This document shows positions 1 through 10,760 of a stretch of DNA of 46,318 bases, in pieces (within the stretch, counting starts at the first letter, position 1; each line of letters starts with the position of its first letter). Location of the stretch: contig JAJXYF010000031.1 in the NCBI GenBank assembly GCA_021780755.1, positions 1-46,318 of the forward strand, given 5' to 3'. The notes under the pieces were generated by a model. The model saw nothing but the letters and a program-made list of their open reading frames with translations, was not told the DNA's origin and did not search any database. Origin of the DNA: Deltaproteobacteria bacterium (GTDB lineage: Bacteria > Desulfobacterota > Binatia > Binatales > Binataceae). Both the position numbers and the translations under genes were made by a program.

Positions 1-579
1 TCCGGGGTCGGTGTTGTAACCGCTCTGGCGATAAACCAGGTCGAAGGTGTCCTGTGAGATGTTGCCGAAGCGATCGTGGAACCAGATCGATCCCATGTTG
101 TCAGGCGTGCTCGTGATAATCGCCGGCTGGTACGCGAAGAAGGCGTTGGCCAGCAGTTTGTAGCCCTTGTTGGGCTCCTGCGGATTCGGGAACGGGATGC
201 CGCCGTGGTAGTTGTTCAACCGCATGTGCCCGTTGGGCAGCACTTCCACCGTATTCTGCGCGCTGTACTTCTCTGTTGCATCCAGAAAAGTCTTCGGCAC
301 TATGCCGTTGCGGGTCGGGCCCACGTCAATCTCGATGTCCGCGGGCATCTTCCAGAAATATTTGCCCTCGAACAGCACCGTCATGCCGAACGGCATGAAG
401 GCCTTGTACTGCTGCCAGTTTGCCATCGTGATCTTGGTGCCGACCGGCAGGTCGCCTTGATTCGCCGTGGCCTTTAAGAAATCGTCCAGCTCACTCCGGT
501 CAGTCGACGTCTGGGCCAGCGCGATCGCCGGCAAAGACAAGAACAAACCGATCATTAGAGAACTCAGCCATCTGTTCAT
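1..579 (-). CDS. DUF1329 family exported protein, copy A (partial, C-terminal part off the left edge)
   Basis: The frame is open from an ATG at 577-579 to the window edge, giving the first 193 residues of a protein clearly related to the next two genes. It begins with a signal peptide (MNRWLSSLMIGLFLSLPAIA, probable cut after ALA). Shared blocks follow, such as ANWQQYK, FEGKYFWKMP, EVLPNGH, NYHGGIPFPNPQ and the HDRFGN region. A strong GGAGGGA ribosome binding site lies just upstream. DUF1329 proteins are exported outer-envelope proteins often found near DUF1302 and RND-type genes; the biochemical role is not established. This copy is clearly more diverged than copies B and C are from each other. 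The stop codon and terminator are outside the window. Confidence 0.85.
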   Translation of the reverse strand, partial: MNRWLSSLMIGLFLSLPAIALAQTSTDRSELDDFLKATANQGDLPVGTKITMANWQQYKAFMPFGMTVLFEGKYFWKMPADIEIDVGPTRNGIVPKTFLDATEKYSAQNTVEVLPNGHMRLNNYHGGIPFPNPQEPNKGYKLLANAFFAYQPAIITSTPDNMGSIWFHDRFGNISQDTFDLVYRQSGYNTDPG

Positions 580-607
580 TGCAGGTTCCCTCCGAATTGA
601 CGGTTAC

Positions 608-644
608 GCTCCGCGAAACCCAGTCACAAAAGCGCATGCGGAGC
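608..644 (-). promoter_or_regulatory. Leader inverted repeat upstream of DUF1329 copy A
   Basis: GCTCCGC (608-614) and GCGGAGC (638-644) form 7-bp arms around a 23-nt loop, about 15 nt upstream of the ribosome binding site. The surrounding sequence is conserved in the leaders of copies B and C, which points to a 5' UTR element. Confidence 0.55.
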
Positions 645-701
645 AATTTATTGGTCAGATACTTTTCTCTGCATACGACGCGAACCTCCAATCGATCTTA
701 A

Positions 702-725
702 TTGCGAAATAAGTTTTGCTGTCAA
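702..725 (-). promoter_or_regulatory. Candidate promoter of DUF1329 copy A
   Basis: On the minus strand a perfect TTGACA (720-725) is followed by an AT-rich stretch containing TTATTTCGCAATTAAG. A TTGACA followed by a similar AT-rich, TCCGCGA or TTTCGCGA stretch occurs at 2394-2399 (copy B) and 4056-4061 (copy C), all 146-158 bp from the start codon. The -10 box is weak and its exact place is uncertain. Confidence 0.4.
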
Positions 726-798
726 CATACAATTCGTAACGGGAGGGAAGTGGAGGTGTGGAGTGCGAAGATGAAGCGTACGGTGAGGGGCGAAAAGT

Positions 799-833
799 AA
801 CCGGGAGCGGCGTGCGATACACCGCTCCCGGTT
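799..833 (-). terminator. Rho-independent terminator of DUF1329 copy B
   Basis: A perfect 12-bp inverted repeat (AACCGGGAGCGG / CCGCTCCCGGTT, 11-nt loop) lies about 60 bp past the copy B stop. On the minus strand it is followed by ACTTTTCG, a short T-rich tract. An identical structure follows copy C. Confidence 0.8.
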
Positions 834-891
834 GGAGTTACGCCATTTCAGCAGTTCGCGGGTGGCGCGCCCGGCTGTGGAGGTCGATGCG

Positions 892-2241
892 CTAACGCAT
901 GATCATCATGAGGCCGCCGGGGCTGCCGTACTTAACGCCGTCGAGGTACTCAGCGGGGGCGTTGTGATCGAGATAGGGCTTGCGCTTCCACTGGTTGCCG
1001 AAGCCGCACCAGATGGTCTCGTGCGAGTTCTGGAAATCCATGGCGGAGGAAGCGACGCCGTCCCAGGCGGAGCCGAGACCCGGCACATCGCCGGCGTCAT
1101 TGTAGTAGGAGATCGACTTCCAGAGCTTCTTGTTGGAGTCGTAGAGGTCAACCCAGTCGCCGTTCCAGTGTTCGCGATCGGCGTAGATGATGCGGCTCGA
1201 ATAGCAGTAGCCCGCCGCCTCGCTGGGAATGCGATGGACGTCGTCAACCGCCATAGCGCGCGCTTCCCACTTGCCCCACGAAGGCTTGGGGAAGCCCAAC
1301 GGCATATCGTAGCCGCCAGGGAAAATCCCGCCATCCTGATTGAAGTGGGCCAGCGTCAGGATGTTGCGATCGCCGAGGAAGTCGCCGGTGTAGATCGAGG
1401 TGCTGCCGTTGAAGCCGTTGGTCTTGGCGTCATCGTAGCTCCAGTCAAAGCCGAATACCGGCGAGCAGCGGGCGGTCGAGGCCAGGCGCAGCGAGCGGCG
1501 CAGCGCGGGGACGAAGACGAAGGTATCCGGGAAGGGATTTTTCTCCTGATCGACGAAGAACAGGTTGAGCGAGGCGGTGTAGCGCGCCTGCTCCGGCGTT
1601 TCTTCCATCAGCCACTCGGTGTACCAGGTGCCGGGAGCATAGGTTTGCTGAACCGGGAAGCCGGGGTCGGTGCTGAAGTCGCTCCACCGATAGACGACGT
1701 CGATGGTGGTCGTGTTGGAGTTACCGAAGCGGTCGTTGGACCAGATCGCACCGTAGTTATTCGGGCTATTGACGTAAACCGAAGGCACGTAGGCCCAGAA
1801 AGCGTTGGCGAGAATCTTCCAGCCCTTGTTGGGATCCTGCGGATTGGGGAAAGGCGTGCCGCCGTGGTAATTCTTGAGGACGTAGTGTCCGTTGGGCAGC
1901 ACTTCGACCTGCGTCTGCGGGCCGTATTTCTCGGTCGCTTCAACCCAGGTCTTGGGCAGGAAGGTGTTGTAAACAGCCGGTCCGATGGGCATCTGGACGT
2001 CGGACGGCATCTTCCAGAAGTAAACGCCCTCGAACAATTTTTGCATGCCGAGCGGCATCCACTGTTTGTACTGCTGCCAGTTGGCATTGGTGATGGTGCC
2101 GCTGGTCGGCGACGTACCTTGATTCTGGGTGTCTTTCACCCATTGATCCATCTCACTGCGGTCGGTTGACTGCGCCAGGCCCATGGTGGGCAGGGCCAGC
2201 AGCAACAGGCCAGTTGCTAATACTCTAGCCAGAATCTTCAT
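892..2241 (-). CDS. DUF1329 family exported protein, copy B
   Basis: A complete 449-residue DUF1329 protein. The start is the ATG at 2239-2241, which follows a GGAGGGGACC-type ribosome binding site; the upstream in-frame extension belongs to the leader. Residues 1-24 form a signal peptide (MKILARVLATGLLLLALPTM, cut near GLAQ). The mature protein is rich in Trp, Tyr, Asp and Asn, as expected for a beta-rich envelope protein, and has no transmembrane helix after the signal. By eye it is about 94% identical to copy C, with differences clustered near residues 415-435 (IWCGFGNQWKRKPYLDHN). The 3' flank carries a terminator. Function is unknown; family members have been proposed to act in lipid or hydrophobic-compound handling at the outer membrane. 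It is part of a tandem array of three. Confidence 0.9.
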   Translation of the reverse strand: MKILARVLATGLLLLALPTMGLAQSTDRSEMDQWVKDTQNQGTSPTSGTITNANWQQYKQWMPLGMQKLFEGVYFWKMPSDVQMPIGPAVYNTFLPKTWVEATEKYGPQTQVEVLPNGHYVLKNYHGGTPFPNPQDPNKGWKILANAFWAYVPSVYVNSPNNYGAIWSNDRFGNSNTTTIDVVYRWSDFSTDPGFPVQQTYAPGTWYTEWLMEETPEQARYTASLNLFFVDQEKNPFPDTFVFVPALRRSLRLASTARCSPVFGFDWSYDDAKTNGFNGSTSIYTGDFLGDRNILTLAHFNQDGGIFPGGYDMPLGFPKPSWGKWEARAMAVDDVHRIPSEAAGYCYSSRIIYADREHWNGDWVDLYDSNKKLWKSISYYNDAGDVPGLGSAWDGVASSAMDFQNSHETIWCGFGNQWKRKPYLDHNAPAEYLDGVKYGSPGGLMMIMR

Positions 2242-2268
2242 TCGGGTCCCCTCCGAATTGATGGTTAC

Positions 2269-2305
2269 GCTCCGCGACCCCCAGTCACAAAAGCGCATAC
2301 GGAGC
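2269..2305 (-). promoter_or_regulatory. Leader inverted repeat upstream of DUF1329 copy B
   Basis: The arms GCTCCG (2269-2274) and CGGAGC (2300-2305) occupy the same place as in copies A and C. One arm has an extra change (ACGGAGC for GCGGAGC) that shortens the stem to 6 bp. Confidence 0.55.
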
Positions 2306-2373
2306 AATTTATTGGTCAGTCACTTCTCCTTCGCACAGGGTGGATACTGAGCAGATATCCAATCCATCTCTTA

Positions 2374-2399
2374 TTCGCGGATTATGAATTACTTGTCAA
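2374..2399 (-). promoter_or_regulatory. Candidate promoter of DUF1329 copy B
   Basis: TTGACA at 2394-2399 (minus strand) with AATAAG about 18 bp downstream. It is positionally equivalent to the elements before copies A and C. Confidence 0.4.
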
Positions 2400-2469
2400 T
2401 GCACAGTTAATAGCGGGAAGCAATTACGGTGAGCGCGAAGATGAAGTGTACCGGTGAAGGGCGAAAAGT

Positions 2470-2504
2470 AACCGGGAGCGGCGTGCGATACACCGCTCCC
2501 GGTT
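2470..2504 (-). terminator. Rho-independent terminator of DUF1329 copy C
   Basis: The same 12-bp inverted repeat and ACTTTTCG tail as after copy B, about 60 bp past the copy C stop. It should insulate copies B and C from each other, so each gene is probably its own transcription unit despite the tandem layout. Confidence 0.8.
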
Positions 2505-2562
2505 GGAGTTACGCCATTTCAGCAGTTCGCGGGTGGCGCGCCCGGCTGTGGAGGTCGATGCG

Positions 2563-3912
2563 CTAACGCATGATCATCATCAGGCCGCCGGGGCTGCCGT
2601 ACTTAACGCCGTCGAGATACTCCTTGGGCGAGTTGTTATCGAGAAAGGGCTTATGTCCACCCGGGTTGCCGAAGCCGGACCAGATGGTCTCGTGCGAGTT
2701 CTGGAAATCCATGGCGGAGGAAGCGACGCCGTCCCACGAGGAACCGAGTCCGGGAACCTGGCCGGCGTCATTGTAGTAGGAGATCGACTTCCAGAGCTTC
2801 TTGTTGGAGTCGTAGAGGTCAACCCAGTCGCCGTTCCAGTGTTCGCGGTCGGCGTACATGATGCGGCTCGAATAGCAGTAGCCCGCCGCTTCGCTGGGAA
2901 TGCGATGGATGTCATCAACCGCCATCGCGCGCGCTTCCCATTTGCCCCAGGTGGGCTTGGGGAAGCCCAACGGCATATCGTAGCCGCCGGGGAAGACCGC
3001 GCCCTCGGTATTGAAGTGGGCCAGCGTCAGGATGTTGCGATCGCCGAGGAAGTCGCCGGTGTAGATCGAGGTGCTGCCGTTGAAGCCGTTGGTCTTGGCG
3101 TCATCGTAGCTCCAGTCAAAGCCGAATACCGGCGAACAGCGGGCGGTGGAGGCCAGGCGCAGCGAACGACGCAGCGCGGGGACGAAGACGAAGACGTCCG
3201 GGAACGGATTCTTCTCTTGATCGACGTAAAAGAGGTTGAGCGAAGCGGTGTAGCGTGCTTGCTCCGGCGTTTCTTCCATCAGCCACTCGGTGTACCAGGT
3301 GCCGGGAGCATAGGTCTGCTGAACCGGGAAGCCGGGGTCGGTGTTGAAGTCGCTCCACCGATAGACGACGTCGATGGTGGTCGTGTTGGAGTTACCGAAG
3401 CGGTCGTTGGACCAGATGGCGCCGAAGTTGGTTGGGCTGTTCACGTAAACCGAAGGCTGGAACGCCCAGAAAGCGTTGGCGAGAATCTTCCAGCCCTTGT
3501 TGGGATCCTGCGGATTTGGGAAGGGCGTACCGCCGTGGTAATTTTTGAGGACGTAGTGTCCGTTGGGCAGCACTTCGACTTGCGTCTGCGGGCCGTATTT
3601 CTCGGTCGCTTCAACCCAGGTCTTGGGCAGGAAGGTGTTGTAAACGGCCGGCCCGATTTCCATCTGGACATCGGAGGGCATTTTCCAGAAGTAAACGCCT
3701 TCGAACAGCTTCTGCATGCCGAGCGGCATCCACTGTTTGTACTGCTGCCAGTTGGCATTGGTGATGGTGCCGCTGGTCGGCGACGTACCTTGATTCTGGG
3801 TGTCTTTCACCCATTGATCCATCTCACTGCGGTCGGTTGACTGCGCCAGGCCCATGGTGGGCAGGGCCAGCAGCAACAGGCCAGTTGCAAGAACTCGAGC
3901 CAGACTCTTCAT
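2563..3912 (-). CDS. DUF1329 family exported protein, copy C
   Basis: A complete 449-residue paralogue of copy B, displaced by exactly 1671 bp, so gene and flanks match as a tandem duplication. The start codon is preceded by TCGGAGGGAG. The signal peptide is MKSLARVLATGLLLLALPTM with a cut near GLAQ. Large blocks are identical to copy B (for example FGFDWSYDDAKTNGFNGS and GDFLGDRNILTLAHFN). Changes are scattered and then concentrated near the C-terminus (SGFGNPGGHKPFLDNN). Both copies end in GGLMMIMR and share an identical 3' flank with a terminator. This is the upstream member of the array as transcribed. It lies about 260 bp downstream of atpC on the same strand, but the atpC terminator and its own promoter-like leader suggest separate transcription. 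Confidence 0.9.
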   Translation of the reverse strand: MKSLARVLATGLLLLALPTMGLAQSTDRSEMDQWVKDTQNQGTSPTSGTITNANWQQYKQWMPLGMQKLFEGVYFWKMPSDVQMEIGPAVYNTFLPKTWVEATEKYGPQTQVEVLPNGHYVLKNYHGGTPFPNPQDPNKGWKILANAFWAFQPSVYVNSPTNFGAIWSNDRFGNSNTTTIDVVYRWSDFNTDPGFPVQQTYAPGTWYTEWLMEETPEQARYTASLNLFYVDQEKNPFPDVFVFVPALRRSLRLASTARCSPVFGFDWSYDDAKTNGFNGSTSIYTGDFLGDRNILTLAHFNTEGAVFPGGYDMPLGFPKPTWGKWEARAMAVDDIHRIPSEAAGYCYSSRIMYADREHWNGDWVDLYDSNKKLWKSISYYNDAGQVPGLGSSWDGVASSAMDFQNSHETIWSGFGNPGGHKPFLDNNSPKEYLDGVKYGSPGGLMMIMR

Positions 3913-3941
3913 TACAAACTCCCTCCGAAATCGACGGTTAC

Positions 3942-3980
3942 GCTCCGCGAATCCCCATTCACAGAAAGCGTACGCGGAGC
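3942..3980 (-). promoter_or_regulatory. Leader inverted repeat upstream of DUF1329 copy C
   Basis: GCTCCGCG (3942-3949) and CGCGGAGC (3973-3980) give 8-bp arms, the longest of the three copies, at the matching position upstream of the TCGGAGGGA ribosome binding site. Confidence 0.55.
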
Positions 3981-4035
3981 AATTGATCCCTCAGCGCTTT
4001 GTCCACGCTATCCAAGCAAACGTTCATTATGGTTA

Positions 4036-4061
4036 CTCGCGAAATAGGAAAGAGTTGTCAA
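4036..4061 (-). promoter_or_regulatory. Candidate promoter of DUF1329 copy C
   Basis: TTGACA at 4056-4061 (minus strand), followed by CTATTTCGCGAGTAAC. It is equivalent to the elements before copies A and B; the -10 box is poorly defined. Confidence 0.4.
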
Positions 4062-4115
4062 TATGTAATTCAGGTTGACAAAACGGGCCCGGCTGTGCCG
4101 ACCGCCGCAGGCGCG

Positions 4116-4142
4116 AAAAAATGGACGCGACGGTGCGCGTCC
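4116..4142 (-). terminator. Rho-independent terminator of the ATP synthase operon
   Basis: Minus strand: GGACGCG, a 6-nt loop, CGCGTCC, then ATTTTTTCG. This is a 7-bp GC-rich stem followed by a run of T, 30 bp past the atpC stop. It should end the atp transcript before the DUF1329 array. Confidence 0.85.
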
Positions 4143-4171
4143 GTTGGCTTTAGCGAGAGTGGAGGGCCGGC

Positions 4172-4594
4172 TTAATGGGGGGCGCGCAAGAGCTGATCGA
4201 CCTGCGCGCGGACCCGTGCGACGGCGAGCGCCTGTGCGGCATCTTCGTAGCCGGGATCGAACATGCTCATCTGGGAGAGGCGTTGCTCGACCGCGGCGAC
4301 GGAGCCTGCGGCGGCGGCGCGATCGACCTTGGAGGGCGGTTCGGCCTCGAGCGCGAGCACCGTCATCACACCGTCCTTGACCTCGGCGAGTCCGCCCGCG
4401 ACGAGATATTCGGTAAAGCTGGTGCCGCTGATCTTCAGGGTGAGGATACCGGGGACCAGCGAGGTGATGAAGTTGGTATGTAGCGGCAGCACGCCGAATT
4501 CGCCGAGTGCGCCGACGGCGGTCACCTGCTCGACGGCGCCGTCGAAGAGCACGCCGGTGGGAGTGACGAGCTTGAACTGGAAGGTATCGGCCAT
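4172..4594 (-). CDS. atpC: ATP synthase F1 subunit epsilon
   Basis: 140 residues, normal length for the family. The N-terminal beta-sandwich is recognisable (FQFKLVTPTGVLFDGAVEQV, then GEFGVLPLHTNFITSLVPGI), and the last third is the helical part that can block rotation. Epsilon sits on the central stalk with gamma, couples it to the c-ring, and restrains ATP hydrolysis. It is the last gene of the atp operon, 33 bp after atpD and 30 bp before a strong terminator. Confidence 0.95.
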   Translation of the reverse strand: MADTFQFKLVTPTGVLFDGAVEQVTAVGALGEFGVLPLHTNFITSLVPGILTLKISGTSFTEYLVAGGLAEVKDGVMTVLALEAEPPSKVDRAAAAGSVAAVEQRLSQMSMFDPGYEDAAQALAVARVRAQVDQLLRAPH

Positions 4595-4627
4595 CGATGA
4601 ATACCGGGGCTGTCGTCGCTCGGGGGG

Positions 4628-6100
<1,473 letters not shown>

Positions 6101-6973
6101 CTAGCCACGGAGGGCCTCGGCGCCGCCGACAATGTCCATCAGTTCGCGGGTGATCTGGGCCTGGCGCGCGCGGTTCATTTCGAGCGTGAGGCGCGCGATC
6201 ATTTCGACCGCGTTGTTGGTCGCGCTGTCCATCGCGGTCATGCGGGCGCCGTGTTCGCTGGCCTCGCCCTCGAGCAGCGCATGGAAAATGGAGGCCTCGA
6301 CGTAGCTGCGCATCACCACCGGCATCAGTTCGGCGGCGCTCGGCTCGATGGTGTAATCGGTCGCGGGGGCGGCGGCGCCGTCGGCGGCGGGTTGCGGCGC
6401 TTCGACCGGCAGCAGCTTATCGTAAGTCGGACGCTGCGAAATGGCGGAGCGGAAGGCGCTGTAAACCACGCCGGCCTCGGCGATCGCGCCGGTGCGGAAA
6501 TCACCAATCACCTTGGCGGCGAGGTCGCGCGCGAGACCGACGGTCGCGAGCCGCGGCGTATTGTTGATGCGATCGCCGTCGAGCGCCGCGTGAGTACGCC
6601 GGAAGTGATCGAGTGACTTGCGGCCGATCGCGAAGAATTTGGGTTCGAGGCCCGCCGCCGCACTCCGGCGCGCGGTCTCCTCGGCCATCCGCAGCAGGTT
6701 GGCGTTGTAGCCGCCGCACAAGGCGCGGTCGGAAGTCACGACCAGGATGAGCGCGACGCGGCGCGCGTTTTCGGCCGGCGCCATCGCCTCGGGCGCGGAG
6801 CCGAGCAGTGAGTCGGCCACGCGCTTGAGGGTCTCGTGATAGGGGCGCGCGTTGAGCAGCGCCTCCTGCGCGCGGCGCAGGCGTGCCGCCGACACGAGCT
6901 TCATCGCGCGCGTGATCTGTTGAGTTGATTTGACCGACGAGATTCGCCGGCGAATCGCCTTGAGTGTCGCCAT
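6101..6973 (-). CDS. atpG: ATP synthase F1 subunit gamma
   Basis: 290 residues. The N-terminal coiled-coil strand (RRISSVKSTQQITRAMKLVSAAR) and the C-terminal strand (MTAMDSATNNAVEMIARLTLEMNRARQAQITRELMDIVGG, paraphrased here only by its ends MTAMDSATNNA and ELMDIVGG) are the hallmark of gamma, the rotating central shaft. The middle Rossmann-like domain has a variable Ala/Pro-rich insert near residues 195-210. It lies between atpA (23 bp) and atpD. Confidence 0.96.
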   Translation of the reverse strand: MATLKAIRRRISSVKSTQQITRAMKLVSAARLRRAQEALLNARPYHETLKRVADSLLGSAPEAMAPAENARRVALILVVTSDRALCGGYNANLLRMAEETARRSAAAGLEPKFFAIGRKSLDHFRRTHAALDGDRINNTPRLATVGLARDLAAKVIGDFRTGAIAEAGVVYSAFRSAISQRPTYDKLLPVEAPQPAADGAAAPATDYTIEPSAAELMPVVMRSYVEASIFHALLEGEASEHGARMTAMDSATNNAVEMIARLTLEMNRARQAQITRELMDIVGGAEALRG

Positions 6974-6996
6974 CCGTTAAATCCGCGCGTGCGGAA

Positions 6997-8532
<1,536 letters not shown>

Positions 8533-8553
8533 AAATGTTTCCGCGCGCCGCGC

Positions 8554-9090
8554 CTAGCCGCTGAGACGCCGTTCGGCGTCGGCCAACCGGGTCGCGAGGC
8601 TGCCGTCGTAAATTTTTCCTTCAAGCTCCGCGACTACGCCGCCGACCAGCGACGCGTCGATATTGGTAGTCGGGATAATTTTCTTGTGCGCGATCGCTTC
8701 GAGTCCGGCGACCACCCGTGCGAGGTCGTCGTCAGAGGGCTGATAGGCGAAGGTCAGGGTGGCGCGCGCGCGGCCCATCAGATCGTCGAGCATGCGCGCG
8801 TAGGTTTCGGCCATCGCTGCCACCTCACGCACGCGCCCGTGGCCCGCGACGACCACCGCGAACGATCGCACGGGGAAGCTCAGGTCGAGCCGCTCGGCGA
8901 TCTTGCCCAGCGCGGCCATCCGATCGGCATGGGTGACGGTCGGCGATTCGAGTTGGGCGGCGACCTCGGGTGAATCGACGATCCGCGCCAGGCGCTCGAG
9001 CTCAGCGCCCCACGCTTCGAGCTGGGGGTGATCGCTCGACAGACCCATCAGGGCCCGTGCGTAGCGTTTGGCGACCTTGGAGCTTTTCAC
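8554..9090 (-). CDS. atpH: ATP synthase F1 subunit delta
   Basis: 178 residues. Delta joins the alpha3beta3 head to the b/b' peripheral stalk (OSCP type). The N-terminal helical bundle starts with KVAKRYARALMGL and the C-terminal half contains KKIIPTTNIDASLVGGVVAELEGKIYDGSLATRL, of which IDASLVGG and KIYDGS are the diagnostic pieces. The start overlaps the atpF stop by 4 bp (ATGA), indicating translational coupling. Confidence 0.94.
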   Translation of the reverse strand: MKSSKVAKRYARALMGLSSDHPQLEAWGAELERLARIVDSPEVAAQLESPTVTHADRMAALGKIAERLDLSFPVRSFAVVVAGHGRVREVAAMAETYARMLDDLMGRARATLTFAYQPSDDDLARVVAGLEAIAHKKIIPTTNIDASLVGGVVAELEGKIYDGSLATRLADAERRLSG

Positions 9091-9665
9091 TGTGCGGCCT
9101 CTTGGCCCAATTTTTCGACGAAGCCGCGCAGCAGGCGGCCCTGATCGTCGGCCTTGAAATCGTTGACGACCAGTTCGCGGGCGAGATTGCCGGCGGCCTG
9201 CGCGAGGGTTTCGCGGACGCGGCGCCGGGCATTCTCGCCCAGTGCGGTCGCGCTCACTTCGGCGTCATGCCTGATCCGCGCGGCCGCTTCCTGGCCGAGA
9301 TCGTAGATGCGACTGATCTGAAAAACGGTCTCGTCGGCGAGGTCGGAGGCAATCTGGTTCTTCTCGGCTTCAAGCCGGGCCATCCGCTCAGCCGCGCGGT
9401 TGGCGACTTCCTGGGCGCCGCGAAAGGCGGCTTCGGCCTTGGACATGGTTTCGCGAATTCCCAGCGCGCGCTGCTTGAAAAAATTGCGCGCGGCGGGCAG
9501 CGCATATTTCCACAGGATGGCGGCGAACAGCAGAAAATTGATGACGTAAAAGAGCAGGGCGCCCCACGAGCCGCGTTCCTCGGCGGCGCCTTCGGCCGCC
9601 ATGGCAAGCGTCGGTGTCAGCGTCGCTCCCACCAGCGCCGCCGCTATCGTAATCCGTGCCTTCAT
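9087..9665 (-). CDS. atpF: ATP synthase Fo subunit b (with N-terminal signal-like segment)
   Basis: 192 residues. An N-terminal hydrophobic segment (KARITIAAALVGATLTPTLA, ending MAAEG) looks like a cleavable signal. It is followed by the membrane anchor GALLFYVINFLLFAAILWKY and a long charged coiled coil that dimerises with b' as the peripheral stalk. Extra signal-like N-termini on b occur in related deltaproteobacteria. The start codon directly follows the stop of the upstream b' gene (TGAATG) and the end overlaps atpH by 4 bp. Confidence 0.9.
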   Translation of the reverse strand: MKARITIAAALVGATLTPTLAMAAEGAAEERGSWGALLFYVINFLLFAAILWKYALPAARNFFKQRALGIRETMSKAEAAFRGAQEVANRAAERMARLEAEKNQIASDLADETVFQISRIYDLGQEAAARIRHDAEVSATALGENARRRVRETLAQAAGNLARELVVNDFKADDQGRLLRGFVEKLGQEAAQ

Positions 9666-10121
9666 TCAGTTGTTCAGAGTACCGCCGGCGTTGACCGGAC
9701 GGCCCAGTATGCGTTGTGCAAGTTCCGCCGCGAGGCTGCGCCCCATCTGTTGGAGATCGGCCTGCGCGGCCTCGATACTTTTCTCAATTCCAGCGCGAAC
9801 CTGTTCGAGGTTGGCGTGGGCGTCGGCGCGCGCTTCCTCGATTATTTTGGCGGCTTCAGCCTCGGCCTGGCGCCGTTCGCTCTCGCGTTTCTCGAGGGCG
9901 TCTCGGCGCACCGCCGTCAGTTGCCGTTCGCGTTCCGCGACCGCGGTCTTCTCCTCCTGGAGGAGCCGTTCGGTGCGCTCGTTGAGGTCCTTGATCCGGT
10001 GTTCGCGTTCGCCGATTAACTTAAGGAACGGGCCAAAAAAAAGCGCACCGAAAACAATCCAGAACGCAAGGAACGAAACGAGCAGGGTGGCAAAAACACC
10101 CCAGTCTGGCGGAATGTGCAT
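9666..10121 (-). CDS. ATP synthase Fo subunit b' (second b-type subunit)
   Basis: 151 residues: one N-terminal membrane helix (FATLLVSFLAFWIVFGALFF) and then an almost continuous charged coiled coil rich in E, R and A. This is the b/b' architecture of a heterodimeric stator, with the longer atpF directly downstream. Genes like this are named atpX, atpF2 or atpF' in different genomes, so I leave the symbol blank. It is the first ATP synthase gene of the operon; no atpB (a) or atpE (c) lies in the window, so Fo must be completed from elsewhere in the genome. Confidence 0.88.
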   Translation of the reverse strand: MHIPPDWGVFATLLVSFLAFWIVFGALFFGPFLKLIGEREHRIKDLNERTERLLQEEKTAVAERERQLTAVRRDALEKRESERRQAEAEAAKIIEEARADAHANLEQVRAGIEKSIEAAQADLQQMGRSLAAELAQRILGRPVNAGGTLNN

Positions 10122-10199
10122 GTTAGGACATCAACCCCACCCAACAGTGGAATCATCCCCGAACAATAATGTCAAGCTAATAATGGTCCGTAATTAAAG

Positions 10200-10760
10200 T
10201 TAGGCTTGCTTCTGGACGCCAACCGGCCCGACGCGCTCGTCTTTGGCGAACACGGTGACCTTGGGGCTCTGCGACGCCTCGGGCTGCATCGCGCAATGAC
10301 CCTCGAACAGGGCCCCCTCATGCACTATCAGCACCGGCGCGGTCAGGTTGCCGATTACCTTGGCGGAAGGGCGGATTTCGATCCGATTGCTCGCGATGAT
10401 GTCGCCGCTGACCTTGCCTGCCACGATAATCGCGGCGGCCCGGATCTGCGCCGTGACGACGGCCGATTCACCGATCGTTATGCTGTCCTTGCCGGTAATC
10501 TCACCATCGACCTGACCGTCAATTCGTATCGGCCCGTCGAAGGACAGCTTGCCGCTGATCTTGGAGCCGGCGTCGAGGTACGCGGCGCGGGGATCGGCGG
10601 CGGGGGTCGAACGCACCGGCATCGCCGGCTTCTCGCTCGGCAACGGATTAGTGGTGACGACGGTGGGAGTAATCGGGGGCGGTGCGGACGGATGAGGCTG
10701 AATCCTGGCGTTCGGATCGGTTCTGAGGTTTTTCTCCGGTTCCTTGGTAAACAGCGCCAT
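10200..10760 (-). CDS. Bactofilin (polymer-forming cytoskeletal protein)
   Basis: 186 residues. The central bactofilin (DUF583) beta-helix runs from about residue 68 to 165: SGKLSFDGPIRIDGQVDGEI, then repeats with alternating hydrophobics (IVAGKVSGDIIASNRIEI, KVIGNLTAPVLIVHEGALFEG). The ends are disordered and rich in proline. Bactofilins self-assemble into nucleotide-free filaments that scaffold envelope and chromosome-segregation proteins. A TAGGAGC ribosome binding site precedes the ATG. It is 78 bp upstream of b' with no terminator between, so it is probably the first gene of the atp transcript, an arrangement also known in Geobacter-like genomes. Confidence 0.9.
   Translation of the reverse strand: MALFTKEPEKNLRTDPNARIQPHPSAPPPITPTVVTTNPLPSEKPAMPVRSTPAADPRAAYLDAGSKISGKLSFDGPIRIDGQVDGEITGKDSITIGESAVVTAQIRAAAIIVAGKVSGDIIASNRIEIRPSAKVIGNLTAPVLIVHEGALFEGHCAMQPEASQSPKVTVFAKDERVGPVGVQKQA

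Noticed and set aside
832..3840. Two long plus-strand frames of 445 codons opposite DUF1329 copies B and C
   Set aside because: They are antisense shadows of GC-rich genes: no signal, no family resemblance, and they run through the terminators of the true genes.
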